This document shows, piece by piece, positions 10,116 to 21,400 of a DNA stretch of 64,000 nt (positions are counted from its first letter, which is position 1; every line of letters starts with the position of its first letter). Source of the DNA: Portulaca oleracea (taxonomy: Eukaryota > Streptophyta > Magnoliopsida > Caryophyllales > Portulacaceae); assembly GCA_029582165.1 (NCBI GenBank), contig CM055875.1:31812644-31876643 (forward strand), written 5' to 3'. Position numbers and translations under genes: made by a program. The notes below the pieces were generated by a model that saw nothing but the letters and a program-made list of their open reading frames with translations, had not been told where the DNA came from and did not search any database.

Positions 10116-11699
10116 TGTTGGACCCGGAAAAATCCCCGTGGTATCCCTCGCGGTAAACGGCGAGTCGAAAAGGGTGTCTTTTCTTTGAGAAGATTTGCTC
10201 GAATTTCCGTTTAAAATAAATTAAAGTTTAAAATTTAAATAAACTCTTTTTTTTGGATTTTATTAAAATATGAGAATTTTATTTATTCAGGAAGTGAACA
10301 GAAAATAAAAAAAGGAAAAAAGAAACAAAAAAAAAACAAACAGAAAACCCCGGGACTGGGCTCGGGGCGGTTTACTGTAGCAATACCGCAGTATTGCGCT
10401 GCCCGACCGAGACGGAAGAACAGAGAACCCGGATGGGCTCAGGCGGTTTCGTAGCAATATCTGCAGTATTGCGCTGCCCGGCAGAGAAGAAAAAGAAAAC
10501 CTCGATCGGGCTCGGGGCGGTTTACTGTAGCAATACCTGCAGGTATTGCGCCTGCCCCAGCCCGAGACAGAAGAAAAATAAAATCTTTTTTTTAAAAGAA
10601 AAAGAAAATAAAAAAACTGCAAACAGGAGGATTCGAACCCGAGACCGAGACTGCTCATCGCGATACTGCAGTATCGCGTCGATAATCGAGAGAGTCCGTC
10701 GGAAGTCGGTCGGCCGTGGTCGGGCGAATACCGCCAGTATTACTGGTCGACCTCGGAGCCTACTTCCGAACTTAGGGATCCGGACCTTAAAAAAACTTTA
10801 TTTTCGCAATCCGCTTTTTTTTTTTTGAAATCCAAAAGAAAATGAAACCCGAAAAATAAATAAAAGAAAAACGAGTCGCCAATTAATTTTTGAACGAGAA
10901 TTAATAAACTCAAAAATAGTGACTCCACAAACCACGAACCACGAGATTCGGATCCAGGGGTAAGGTTACGAATTCGAGAATAAAATTCCCGAATCCGCCC
11001 GTTCAACGAACGGACTTTACTAAACCGGTTAAAATAAAAAAAAGGGAAAGAAGAGAGTAGAACGGAGTATTAATTATCGTTATTAATGTTATTTAGTTAC
11101 ATACAAATGCAATAGTAAACAAGAAGTAAATACAAGAAATAAAAGAATTAAATACAAGCGTACCTTTATTCACGAACAATCCATATTATTTAGGTCGAGT
11201 TTAGGGTTAACTCAGATTACATGATAATATGAATCAAGAATAGATAGAGAAGGAGAAAGTAAATAAAATGCCAATTAAGTGTATGCAAAAGTGAATGAAA
11301 TAGGGAGGAAGAAGAGAAGATGAAGTCACCAAGTGTCAATACGCTCGGGTGATTTCAGTGTCGGGTTTAAGTGAGGGATGAGAGGGGTTTTTTATAGGAG
11401 AAAATAGGGTTGGAAATTTAGGTCAAAAAAAGAGGGGGAAAAATGCCCTAATACTGCCAAGTATTGGGCTTTTCTGCGAGAACAGCGAATGCACAGCGGT
11501 ATGGGGGTCGGATCCGCCTGACCCGGGTCTGTTTTTGCGCCTTGGGCCGCGTGCGGAGATGGTTTTGGGCTGATTTTTTTTTGGGTTTTTATTATTTTTT
11601 CTTTTGCATTTCACTTTCTTTGGCATTTTCTCCAAAATAACATAAAAATAAAAATAAAGATAATTACAATAATTATGAGACACTTTTTGGGTGTCTACA
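10116..11699 (-). repeat. Right LTR (5' LTR in element orientation), with degraded patches
   Basis: Starts TGTTGGACCC, ends GTGTCTACA. It matches the left LTR closely over most of its length, but two GC-rich patches (about 10382-10500 and 10653-10745) carry dense 1-2 base losses, mainly at doubled letters. The dyads stay symmetric despite this, for example CGATACTGCAGTATCG in place of CGATACCTGCAGGTATCG. The segment matching 2258-2400 is shortened near 11471-11540. Confidence 0.88.
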
Positions 11700-11704
11700 G
11701 CGGG

Positions 11705-12600
11705 TTTCGGGACATAACTCGGAGTTCAGGATTTAGTATCCTGCCGGGTTATAGACCAGGAGATTAGGGCTTCTTCCCTGATATAGGATAGTTAATACTT
11801 TGATGCCTGTGGTAGGCGAACCTTTGATGCATGTGGTAGGCAAACTCTTGATGCCTGTGGTAGGCAACTTTTGATGCATGTGGTAGGCGAATGTTTTTGA
11901 TGCCTGTGGTAGGCAATGTTACTCTAAGGGATGTTGTATCCCGCCCGCATATATAATAAAATATAGTTTGGTTGGGTTGACGAAAACAGTTAAGGGATTA
12001 AAGATTTGTGAAATGGTTTGACTTGTTCCCTCTCCCTCAAATGAATTGAAGTGAACTTAACTTGTTTTTAACGTTAGGGGTAGACATTATTGAGATTTCC
12101 CCCTCATTTTTGAAATGTTTTGTTTTCAGGTGATGATCAATATGCTGGGGACGGGAATTAGAAGTGAGGACGACATGTCTAGAAGTCGTTAAATATGTTA
12201 TGCTTCTTTTTGAAAGACTTGAAGTTAGTTTTGAGGTTTATTTCTAAGTATAAGTTTGTTAGTTGGTTTGCCGTTGACAGACAGTTGTAGTTTTCCTTCT
12301 CGCCTTGTATTCCTTTGGGGATACGGCAGTGACGACCAATTAGAGTTTGAGTCTTCCGCTAAATTTTGTTTGTTAACGTTAGTTTGACTTTGACTTTTCT
12401 ATAATTGAATTTCCGGGGAGGAAGGTAATGTGCATTTTTAAATGTTGAAAATACCTAAATTGCCTTTTTTCTTGCAATTTATTAGGTGCTCCTGGAGCAT
12501 GTGCTCTAGATTCTAGAATTGTTCACTCATATATATAATATATTAGGTTGTTCACTCTGGTTATTAGATTCTAGAAATATAAAGTGATATATATATATAT
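11705..12600. repeat. Unclassified repeat flanking the Tat/Ogre-like insertion (right part)
   Basis: Continuation of the 1-935 repeat after the insertion. No coding sequence recognised. It holds the short tandem array at 11799-11920 and ends near a (TA)n run at about 12585-12610. Confidence 0.4.
11799..11920. repeat. Five-unit tandem repeat of 24-26 bp containing a dyad
   Basis: Units read TTTGATGCCTGTGGTAGGC plus a variable tail. GCCT/AGGC form arms around GTGGT; units 2 and 4 have GCAT in place of GCCT. Confidence 0.85.
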
Positions 12601-12610
12601 ATATATATAT

Positions 12611-13430
12611 AATGAGAATAGAGTGTTTGTGAGAAGAGAAGAAGGGGCAATCCTAGCCTTTGGTTGGAAGATCAAGGGTGGTGACAAATTAGGTATTTTA
12701 TCTTAATTTCTAAGGTAGACCCTTAAATGTGATTGGCTGAATTTTATTTTTTTTTGTTTTTTTACAGTGCATCACGTAAGAAGTGAGAGAGAGGAGTGAA
12801 AAAGGGTTTGCAAGCTGCTAGGATATTAACTAGGCTCAAGTTCCCAAAAACCACCATTATTATGCAAATTTTGAAACTCCATAATCAAAATTTCAAAATT
12901 GAAGCAAAGTTCCAGAATTGAAGAGAGAGAGAGGAGTGAGAAAAGGGTTCGCGTGCGAATTTCGGCGAGTGATTTTTCCGGCTGGGTGAGTTTTCCGGTC
13001 AATTGCAAGAGAATTCCGACGAGTAACATAAAAAAATTCATCTATTTCTGGCGGGTGAGTGTGTTTTCCGGCTATCTTGCGGGGTTTGTTTCCCGTTTTC
13101 TGGCGATCTTGTGGAGTTTTCCGGTCGATTGCACGCCTAGCTGCCACCGTTTCGAGTCATATGCAAACAAGGGTTGTTGCTTTGTTCTGTGTTGCCCGCC
13201 TCTGTTCTGATGCTACTGCTATAATACTGTTGTTTCTGTTGTTCGTGGTCGAGGCCGGCACCACCACCGACGCCGACGACCCCCAGCGCCGCCTAGAACC
13301 CACCGTCAACCACCAAGCGTAAACCCTTGTTACAGTTTGAGTTATTGTCTAAATTGTTCATACTTTGTTCATTGTTCATGCTCTGTTTCAAATCCCAGTT
13401 TTGATGTTTTACTTATGGGGTAGTATGTGT
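12611..13430. other. Leader-like segment at the left side of MULE-2
   Basis: Noncoding or poorly coding. It contains repeated TTTTCCGG-type words (12970-13140) and a GC-rich stretch at 13245-13320. Short frames exist on both strands but none has recognisable domains. It may be the 5' UTR or first exon of the lost MULE-2 transposase. Confidence 0.3.
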
Positions 13431-13780
13431 TGTATGTCCAATGATGCAACTATACCTGATGTTCATTTGGATATACCCTGATGTTCATTTTAATTGTATT
13501 TATATGTTCATTTTCATAGAATGATCATATATATATATATAAATATATGTAATGTAAATGAGACCCTGTTGCATATAATGTAAGTTACTTGTTGGTTATA
13601 CAGTTGATGTTCATGACAGAATAGTTGATATTTACAAATGAAAACTTGATGTTCATTTAGCTACAACTTGATGCTCGTTTTCATGTCTATAAATGTACAT
13701 TATCAGGAATACATGTGATGTTCATAACAGAATAATTGATGTTCGCAACTAAAATACTTGATGTTCATTTAGGTACAACT

Positions 13781-14524
13781 TGTTGGGAGAATGATGTTTG
13801 ACCGGCTTGAATCTTCATCATCTTCACTTGGCTTGACTTCTTGATCTTCTTGCGGTATGTATGACAAGATGGAGATATGACTTAATAACCAAATGGTTAA
13901 CTTGTTTGGATATTGCTAAGAGTCATGGACAAATACATTTTCCTTAAGAACTATTTACTATACCGTAAATATTCCGAGGGATAAAACTTAGCTCTTATTG
14001 CACTCAAGACATAGGTTTCTCACTTGATTCTCTCAAGCATAGCTGCAGTCTATATTTGAGAGAATGTGATTATAGAATAGAATAAATGCTTATGATTCTC
14101 TCAAAGGCATAATCCAACCTTAATTACACCCATTGGTCAAAGGCATAATTAAGGTCCTTAATGATGGATTATGACCTTGACTTGGTTAACTAATATAGCT
14201 GTTGGAATACATATAATATCGGACTTAATATTGATATCATACACTTAATACATAAGATTATATAGCCGTTAGCCATTAAAACAGATTCTGGGTTCCAACA
14301 CGGTCCGTGTTGGATCAACACGGTCCGTGTTGTCTCAACACGACCCGTGTTGAGCCCATGATCATTTTATCTTGCTTTCTGGAAGCCAACACGACCCGTG
14401 TTGGTTCCAGTTTCACCCGTGTTGATCATATTCTTAATGATTTACTTATATATGATCCTTATACTTGTTCCACACGATTCCTTGTGCTATATAAAATTCC
14501 TATACTCTTGAAATATTCCCAACA
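13781..14524 (-). repeat. Left LTR of the noncoding LTR element, with four AACACG dyads
   Basis: 744 bp. Dyads at 14294-14314 (arms TCCAACACG/CGTGTTGGA), 14316-14332 (CAACACG/CGTGTTG), 14334-14354 (CTCAACACG/CGTGTTGAG) and 14386-14404 (CCAACACG/CGTGTTGG), all with 3-nt spacers GTC or ACC. A half site follows near 14424. Relative to the right LTR this copy lacks about 50 bp around 14106, including the TATA-like CTATAAATAG. Confidence 0.9.
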
Positions 14525-14534
14525 ATCCCCCGCT
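14525..14534 (-). other. Polypurine tract of the noncoding LTR element
   Basis: Reads AGCGGGGGAT on minus, directly adjoining the left LTR. This is the usual form and position of a plant LTR-element polypurine tract. Confidence 0.7.
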
Positions 14535-15099
14535 ATTTCAAGAGTATGTAAAACCCTTGAAATAACTTTACTTAAGGAGCCCCACCATTTGAGATATAAC
14601 TTAACTTGTAATCACCCGAGAAACCCACAAACATATGCATAATGAAAAGTAGATTTCTCTTTGAACTTTTCACTTAGTATATACAAGCCAAAATTGAATC
14701 CAAATCACAAAGTAGACATGTCTTTGAACTTTGGATTTATATTGACCAACTATACTCGTAATACACATACGTTTGTTTTTAAATCTTAGTGCTAGTACTT
14801 TGACACTGTTATCCGGCCTTGTGTCCTCATCCTTAGTAAGTGTTTCAGAACTTTAGCCCTAAGTTCCTTTCAGCGACCACACATCACACTTACATAGGTA
14901 GTCTTTCGAATTTACCGCCCCTGTAATTAGGCTCCCCAAAGTCTATTAAGAGTGTCACCACTCAACCTCTTATCATTACAGATATTAAGCATCATTTAAC
15001 CCGAGATGCATAAAATTGATGCTTCCTACTACTTTAGACAACTCCGTACTCATTTGAACTTTAGAAATTGATGGTATTCTAATTCGTAAAGTTGAGTCA
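14535..15099 (-). other. Noncoding interior of the LTR element, left of MULE-1
   Basis: No ORF of note. The CTTTGAACTTT phrase recurs (14660, 14732). Sequence resumes at 23115 after the MULE-1 insertion. Confidence 0.5.
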
Positions 15100-15108
15100 T
15101 TGTTGTAA

Positions 15109-15310
15109 GGGTAATTGGATTTTAATAATACGAACTTTAGGCCATATAAGACTTAATAATACGAACTTTCGATTTGATTCTTAATAATACGAACTTTGAC
15201 CCCCTGTTGGATACAGTAACACGCCACCGAGTTAGTGAATTTTTGACTCGCCGGAAAGCTGTGTTGGCAGGCCAGGCACGTGGTTTTTGCCCTCTTGCGT
15301 TGCCAGGTCA
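15109..15310 (+). repeat. MULE-1 left terminal inverted repeat
   Basis: About 200 bp, closely complementary to 22903-23105. Includes three AATAATACGAACTTT words within the first 90 bp and CGCCACCGAGTTAGTGAATT. The AATAATACGAACTTT repeats could be transposase-binding sites (inference). Confidence 0.92.
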
Positions 15311-15516
15311 GATTATGAGTTAAAAAATTGCCATGTCAGCAAAGTTTTCCCTCCTTCACTTATTTCATTAACAACCATTTTACCTAAAATTAACTTCTGT
15401 CTCTTTCCTTCATCTCCATCTCCTTCCTTCATCTTCATCGTCTTCACAAACCGGATCCGGTTTGAAATTTTTGCTCATCTTCGCAAAGCTCCATCTTTGA
15501 ATTTGAATTTCAAGTG

Positions 15517-16130
15517 ATGAAGTCCGATGGAGTTTCAGTGGGGCTTCCTGGGTGGATCGCGAACCATGGAAGGATAAAGTGTGAACACGGATCCTCTTTA
15601 TGCGTAAGATTTGTCGAAGGGGAGAAAATGTTGGGTTAGGGTTCTATGGATGTCCAATGTGGAAGGTAAACCCTAAAATTTGAGGTTTTTGCGTGTGATT
15701 TTTGTATCGGATGGAGGGGGGTTGAAATTAGGGTTTTTTCGAATTTGGGTTTTTGGATGGTTTTTCCAGAAATTGAACTAACTTCTTGGTCTGGTTTCAG
15801 TCGAAGCACCTTGACTGTGGATTCTTCAAATGGGAAAAGGATTTGGTTGGGGAAGTTGAAATTGGAACTGTTGAAGGTTTGGTGGAGCAAAACAAGTTGA
15901 TGAATGAGAGGATTGAACAATTGTTGTCAGAAATTGGAAGTGTTGCACACTTGAAGGAGGTGAATCTGGGCTTGAAGAAGAAACTTGCAAAGGAAAAAGA
16001 AAAGAGAATCAAGGCAGAGGAAGAAATTGTCATGCTGAAGAAGAAGAAGGCCTTTAACATGTCTTCAATGGAGGTTTTAGGCATAGTTTTTGGTATGTTA
16101 CTAGTTGTCCTGGTTTCAAAGTGGATGTAA
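15517..16130 (+). pseudogene. GRF zinc-finger / coiled-coil / tail-anchor protein of MULE-1 (frameshifted)
   Basis: Two exons. Exon 1 runs from ATG 15517 to 15665 (donor GTAAAC); exon 2 is 15801-16130 after acceptor TTTCAG. Exon 1 encodes IKCEHGSSLCVRFVEG and, one frame over, LGFYGCPMWK; exon 2 opens SKHLDCGFFKWEKD. Together these give the GRF zinc-finger signature (Cys, His/Cys, FYGCP, CGFFKW). A coiled coil rich in Lys and Glu follows (exon 2 residues about 30-85), then a hydrophobic C-terminal segment, GIVFGMLLVVLV, like a tail anchor. A one-base shift between 15600 and 15635 leads to a stop at 15637-15639, so this copy is broken unless an unseen splice repairs it. GRF-type fingers bind nucleic acid in known families. 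Its place matches mudrB of MuDR, but I see no homology to mudrB. Confidence 0.72.
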
Positions 16131-16240
16131 GATTTGGGTGGGTGTTCGGCCTTGTTTCGAGCCGAATTTCTTCTCTTTTATAAGGTATATTTGCTTGTTT
16201 TAACCCCTATTTATATATTAGATATAATGATTTGGTGTTT

Positions 16241-17027
16241 TGTAGGAAAATAAGGAGTTAGAAGAAGTTTGGGCCTAATTGAAGGTTTTTAGGGAATCCC
16301 GAGCTATTTCCCGAGTCAAACCAAGTCAACCCGAGCCGAGACCCGAGTCAAACCAAGTCAACCCGAGCCGAGAGCCGAGGCGAAACCGAAGTCGGAAATT
16401 CCATATCAAGATTGGCGCAAACAGGGGAACGGTACAAACTTAAAGGTTTGAAATACGTGTGCCTTCACCCTTTGGGTCATAACTCCTTCGTTACAAATCC
16501 GATAGCTCTGAAATTTTGGGAGCTTAAAGTACACACCGAGAGCTTTCCATCGATATCTTACGGACCTAAAACGGAGTTCGGATGAAGAAGTTATGCGTGT
16601 TTGAAGTCGGCAGGAAATCGCCGAACGCTTTCTCGCCCGAGCCAAATTTCTGCTCGCCCGAGCAAGGGTTCTGGAGCAACAAAAACACCAGCCAGAACGC
16701 TTGCTCGCCCGAGCCAAATTTCTGTCGCCCGAGCCACACTGTCTGCAGACGCGCTTGCTGCGATTGTTCTAGGGTTTTGGGGTTATATTTTTCCTTCTTC
16801 TATAAATACCCACTTGTATTAATCTAAATAATCAATTAGCCTAGGTAGTTTAGGAGTAGAATTAGATTTAATTGCTTTCCTTTATTTGCTTTAATCTCTC
16901 TTAATTGTTCTTCAAGTTTTCAATTGTTCTTCATTGTTCTTCAAGCCTTCATTGATTTCTAGCATTTGTATTCAAACTTTCTCAAGCTTTCTCAATTCAA
17001 GCAAGTTTCCATTGAAGATTTACAAGC

Positions 17028-17067
<40 letters not shown>

Positions 17068-17555
17068 ATAATTGCCATTGTTGACTTGTTTCCCAAGCTC
17101 TATAGTGTTAGCCACAATCAACTCCATTTTTAGTGGGGAGGAGGGTCAAGGAACTCCAATTCTACTTACTAGTGAGAATTTGGGGGATTCTTGGTAATCC
17201 AAACCACAATTTCTTGTTTGTTCGGGGGAAATTCAAGTGTAGATTGAAGGTTTATTGAAGATTAGTCATCAAAGGTATAATTTCTCATTCCCAATTTCAT
17301 TGTTCATTCATTGTCTTCATTCATGCCTTTTAATTGCTTTCATCTTTAAGTGCTTTCTTTTAATTGCTTTCTTTATTATTATCATGTCTAGGTTAGATTT
17401 AAATGCTTTCTTTACATAATTTATCGCTTTCCGCATTGTGAGAAAACCCCCTTTCCACAAACCGATTACCCTTAATCAAGCCTCACACCCATCCCTGAGA
17501 TCGACAATCCTTACTTAAAACCACAAAAATTACAACCGAATAGTGGGTACAAAGT
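16241..17555 (+). mobile_element. LTR-like insertion inside MULE-1 (probable solo or partial LTR)
   Basis: Starts about TGTAGGAAAA and ends about GTGGGTACA; the boundaries are provisional because no matching 5-bp duplication was found. It contains repeated CCCGAGCCGAGA words (16310-16385), three CTCGCCCGAG dyads (16632-16641, 16652-16663 and 16703-16714, the last two GCTCGCCCGAGC) and a damaged fourth near 16724. A TATA box, CTATAAATACC, lies near 16799, with a (CT)n run at 17032-17066 beyond it. The arrangement of dyads, TATA and long untranslated sequence is that of an LTR U3-R-U5. No coding sequence is present. Confidence 0.5.
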
Positions 17556-17559
17556 CAGG

Positions 17560-18430
17560 TTGTGCATCTGAACTATGTGGGGTAGTTTAGGGTGGGCAAT
17601 GAATTTTGTGGATGTAAGCATCTTGGAGTGGATAGGTGTTGTAATTTGGTGAACAATGAATAGCAAATTGAATGAATGGATCAGTTGCATTAACTGTTGT
17701 CAGTTCATGACTTGATGTAGTTCATATTTTTTGACAAAAAACAGTGGGTAAATCACATCAAATTGAATAATTCATGTTGACAAGACAGATGTAGATAATA
17801 GTTCATATTATTGAAAGTGACAGATGTAAAGTGTATATTATTGTAACTGACAATTCTAAAGTTGATATTATTGAAACAATGAATACTTAAACGTTATATT
17901 ATTAATGGTTCCACATGTGGAAGTCCATGTTATTGAGACTTGTATTTTATAAACTTCATATTATTGAAACTGACGCATATAAAATTGGAAAACGGGTGTA
18001 GCCAAAAACATATGACAGATTTAGAACAAAAGAGATGAAAAAAACGTCTGATTACATTGACTGAATAACATCATCCAAATTACAGCCAAAAGATTCCATG
18101 TGTTTCAATCACAAAATGGCATCAATTACTCCCAAATATACAACACAACCAACTTAATTACAGCAATATAGAGTTCTAGGGTTTGCTGCTACAAAAACAT
18201 AAGTATGGAAGCATCTTTTGAGCATTGAAAACAGTATCTTCTTCCAACAAAAAAAAGTGGGTGCTGGCATGGAGAATCTTTAGGATTGTGATGCCCCACT
18301 TTGTTGACCATTCCCTTCACTTTGTGGTCCTCCACCAGCAACATCACCAACCACCTATCCATTGGAAAAAGTGGGGAAACAAGTTGGCTTATTGAACCCT
18401 AAAAAAACAATAACAAAAAATAAAGGAAAA
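17560..18430. repeat. MULE-1 internal spacer with the GTTCATATTATTGAAA word
   Basis: No gene seen. 17700-17970 has about eight degenerate copies of a unit combining GTTCATATTATTGAAA with CTGACAGATGTAAA. The same word fills the transposase intron at 19905-20095. 18000-18430 is 3' untranslated sequence of the transposase. Confidence 0.7.
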
Positions 18431-21400
18431 TTAAACACATAAGTTTGGTGAGAAGTAATAAAAACTTACCCCTCTCCCACTGCAACAATTGAACCAATCC
18501 CCAATATTTCCCATCATTCCTCTTCCTCTACCTCTGCCTTCAGCCCCTCCTCTGCCATGACCCCCTCCCCTACCAGTTTCAGATCCAGATCTGGCACCAG
18601 AAGAAACACCTCTTCCACCAGATCCAGAACCCCTATAAGCTCCCCTTCTTGGAACATACCCTGTGTCATCTTCTGTTTGAAACATCCTCCCAACTCCAAT
18701 CACAGGTCCTTGCCCTCTGCCTCTGCCCCTGCCTCTACCTCTGCCTCTTCCTTGTGCAGCTCCCCTCCCAGTGGTTTGTGTCCCATCACCCCTGCCACTG
18801 CCATTACCTCTGCCACTGTTATCACCTCTGGCAGCTGATGGTTGTTGAGCTGCTTCTGCTGTGGGACCTTGCTGAGGCTGCAATGGATTCCTCCTTGGCC
18901 TTCCCTCTCTTTCTTTGGAGGTGGGATGTTTGGATCTTGGGTGTATCGGGGGTCATCCTTGTTGGGACACTTCCTTTTAGTGTGACCTTGAGAATTGCAA
19001 ATTGAACAAACCATCACCCTTCCATGCCTTGTGAGCTTCCCTGGTCTCTTAGGGTCTTCAGTAGGGCCTCTTCTTCTGTTCCTCTTTGGCCTACTGGCGA
19101 TTTCCAGTGGTGGATCTAGAGGTAGGCTGCCGTTGGCGGTGTCTATCCCCCTCAACAGGTGGGATTCCAATAAGATAAGCATCCAGATACTTGGCCTTCT
19201 TGTAGTAAGGGTCCACATAATCATCAGGATTGTGCTTCAACCACACAGTACATACTATGGCATGACAGCAAGGTATGCCAGTCAGATCCCACTCTCTGCA
19301 AGTGCAAGTTCTTTTGGTCATGTCAACCTTACACTTGTCCACATTTAAGTTCACCTCAAATTGGTTGTTGTCTTTGGGTGAACATATGCACTCCTTGCTC
19401 TCTGCTTAGATTTCTCTAATTTAGTCCTGATCCTGGGACAGATTTCATACTCAAATTCCTACATGATCTTCTTCTTAGTTACAGCCCTCTCCATAAGTGA
19501 TGCTCTAATTTCCTCCAGCATGTAGATGCAATGTTTAGCCCTTGCTTGTACAATGTAAGCATTGAAAGTTTCAGCCATGTTGTTGCATACCACATCACAT
19601 TTGCTATCTGTCCTGAAAAAAGCCCTACAAAATTGGCTTGGATTCTCAGCAAGGAAATCTTCAGCTGCCTGCTGGTCTTCTTCCTTAAGAGCATCAACAG
19701 CATACTTGAAGTCTGCTTCATTGTATGCCTTCACACAGTTCCAAAATAATAACTTCAATTCTTCACCCCTGTGATTTTTCTTCCAGTTGGCATATTTGTG
19801 TCTAGCACAACGCCTATGCTCAACATTGGGGAACACCTTTGGAACTGCATACAGTATGGACTGCAAATAATCACATTTGTTTAGTCAGTATCTAGAAATG
19901 AAATACATATTATTCATATTGACCAAATATTAAGTTCATATTATTGAAACTCACAGGATGTAAAGTTCATATTATTGTAAGTGACAGACACTAAAGTTTG
20001 TATTTATCAAAACTACAAACTTAAAATGAAGTTCATATTATTCAAAATGACAAAAAATAAACTTCATATTATTCAAAATGACAAAACAGACACTTACCCT
20101 ATGCTCATCAGAAATGATCACCCAACCAGGGCCATCAGATCCCCCTAGGCTTTCTTGCAAGTTCAACAGGAACCATTCCCAACTGTCATTGTTCTCCCCT
20201 TCTGTAATAGCCCATGCAATGGGAAACATTTGATTGTTTCCATCTATTCCTATGGCAGCCAACAGACACCCACCAAGGAATGTTTTCAGGAAAGCACCAT
20301 CGATGCAAATAACAGGTCTGCATCCCTTCAAAAACCGTTCCTTCATCCCATGAAAACACAAGAACAGCCTGTGGAACTCAGGAACATCACTGTCACCATC
20401 TGGATTGGTACATAATTTTAATTTGCTGTCAGGTGCAGCAGCCTTGAGTGCTTCCAAATAACTCCCAATCTTGCAGTAGTGGGACTTCATTGAACCATGC
20501 AGCATCTTGTGAGCTCTTCTTTTCACATCATAACAGAACCACCTTGCTATCTCTAACCCAAACTCCTGCATCACTTGGGCTTTCAGTTCTTTTGAAGGCC
20601 AATGAGGCCTTTCCTTATACCTTGCAAGATAGTGTTGTGCTACCCAAGGGGCTTTCAACTGACAGTTCTTTGTCATGCTCCTAGTGCAAGCATGATGGTT
20701 GTTAGCAGATCTCACCACAAAAGTCCTCAGCCTCTTATCCCATGAAACATAAACCTTGAACTTACAGCTTGGTTGGCACACAGCCCCATATTTCCCAACC
20801 TTGCTGTCTGACACACATATTTTAACACTATAACCTCCATACAAACCATACCTTGCAACTGCTTCTTTGAATCTTTTTGCAGTCCCAAAAGTCATACCAA
20901 CTTGCCACTCAAAATCCTTGAATTGTGTTTGGTCATCAACATTGCATCTCTTGGTCCTTTTCCTCAACATCCTTGGAATGTCATCTCCACTTTCTCCATC
21001 TGTCTCCATCTCACCTCGAGTCATCATAGTCACTTACGATCCTTGAGGATGTTCTGTTGGGTCTATCCTTACTGTTCCATCATCTTTCAACACCTCCTCC
21101 CTCTGTTTCTTCTTAAACTCAGCCTCCTTATCCTTGGCAATCTTGTATTCATCATCTGAGGTATCAACTTCTTCATGTATGCAGTTTTCACCTCAACATC
21201 ATCACTTGATTCATCATCACCATCATCATCATCATCACACCCATCCTCAGCATACATATCCAACCTTCTTCTTGCCTTCCTACCACCTGACTTAATTTCA
21301 TTCACAGTCACATCATCATCATCTGACTCATCTAGATCCTTTCTTCCCGGCACCCAAGTCTGATCATCAGGATCACTACTTGAATCATCATAGAATACAA

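Larger units (their letters stand above)
936..11699 (-). mobile_element. Non-autonomous Tat/Ogre-type LTR retrotransposon, minus strand
   Basis: Two long direct repeats (936-2545 and 10116-11699) are flanked by a perfect 5-bp duplication, GCGGG (931-935 and 11700-11704). Orientation is minus: a polypurine tract lies against the left repeat and a primer-binding-site-like sequence against the right repeat, and the only coding remnant reads on minus. Between the LTRs are a truncated gag (8228-9127) and about 5.7 kb of noncoding DNA with several tandem repeats and many short dyads. No protease, reverse transcriptase, RNase H or integrase was seen, so the element would depend on a relative for movement. 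The Tat/Ogre assignment rests on LTR size, the TGGCGACTCC-type primer site and tandem repeats before the 3' LTR; it is inference, while the insertion itself is directly visible. Confidence 0.88.

Noticed and set aside
16241..17555. Solo LTR with exact ends
   Set aside because: No 5-bp duplication could be matched at any tested pair of TG/CA ends, so only an approximate LTR-like call was made.
18514..19005. Long plus-strand open frames opposite the transposase tail
   Set aside because: They are the reverse of a Gly/Arg-rich coding repeat, composed of Ser/Pro/Leu runs, with no independent support.
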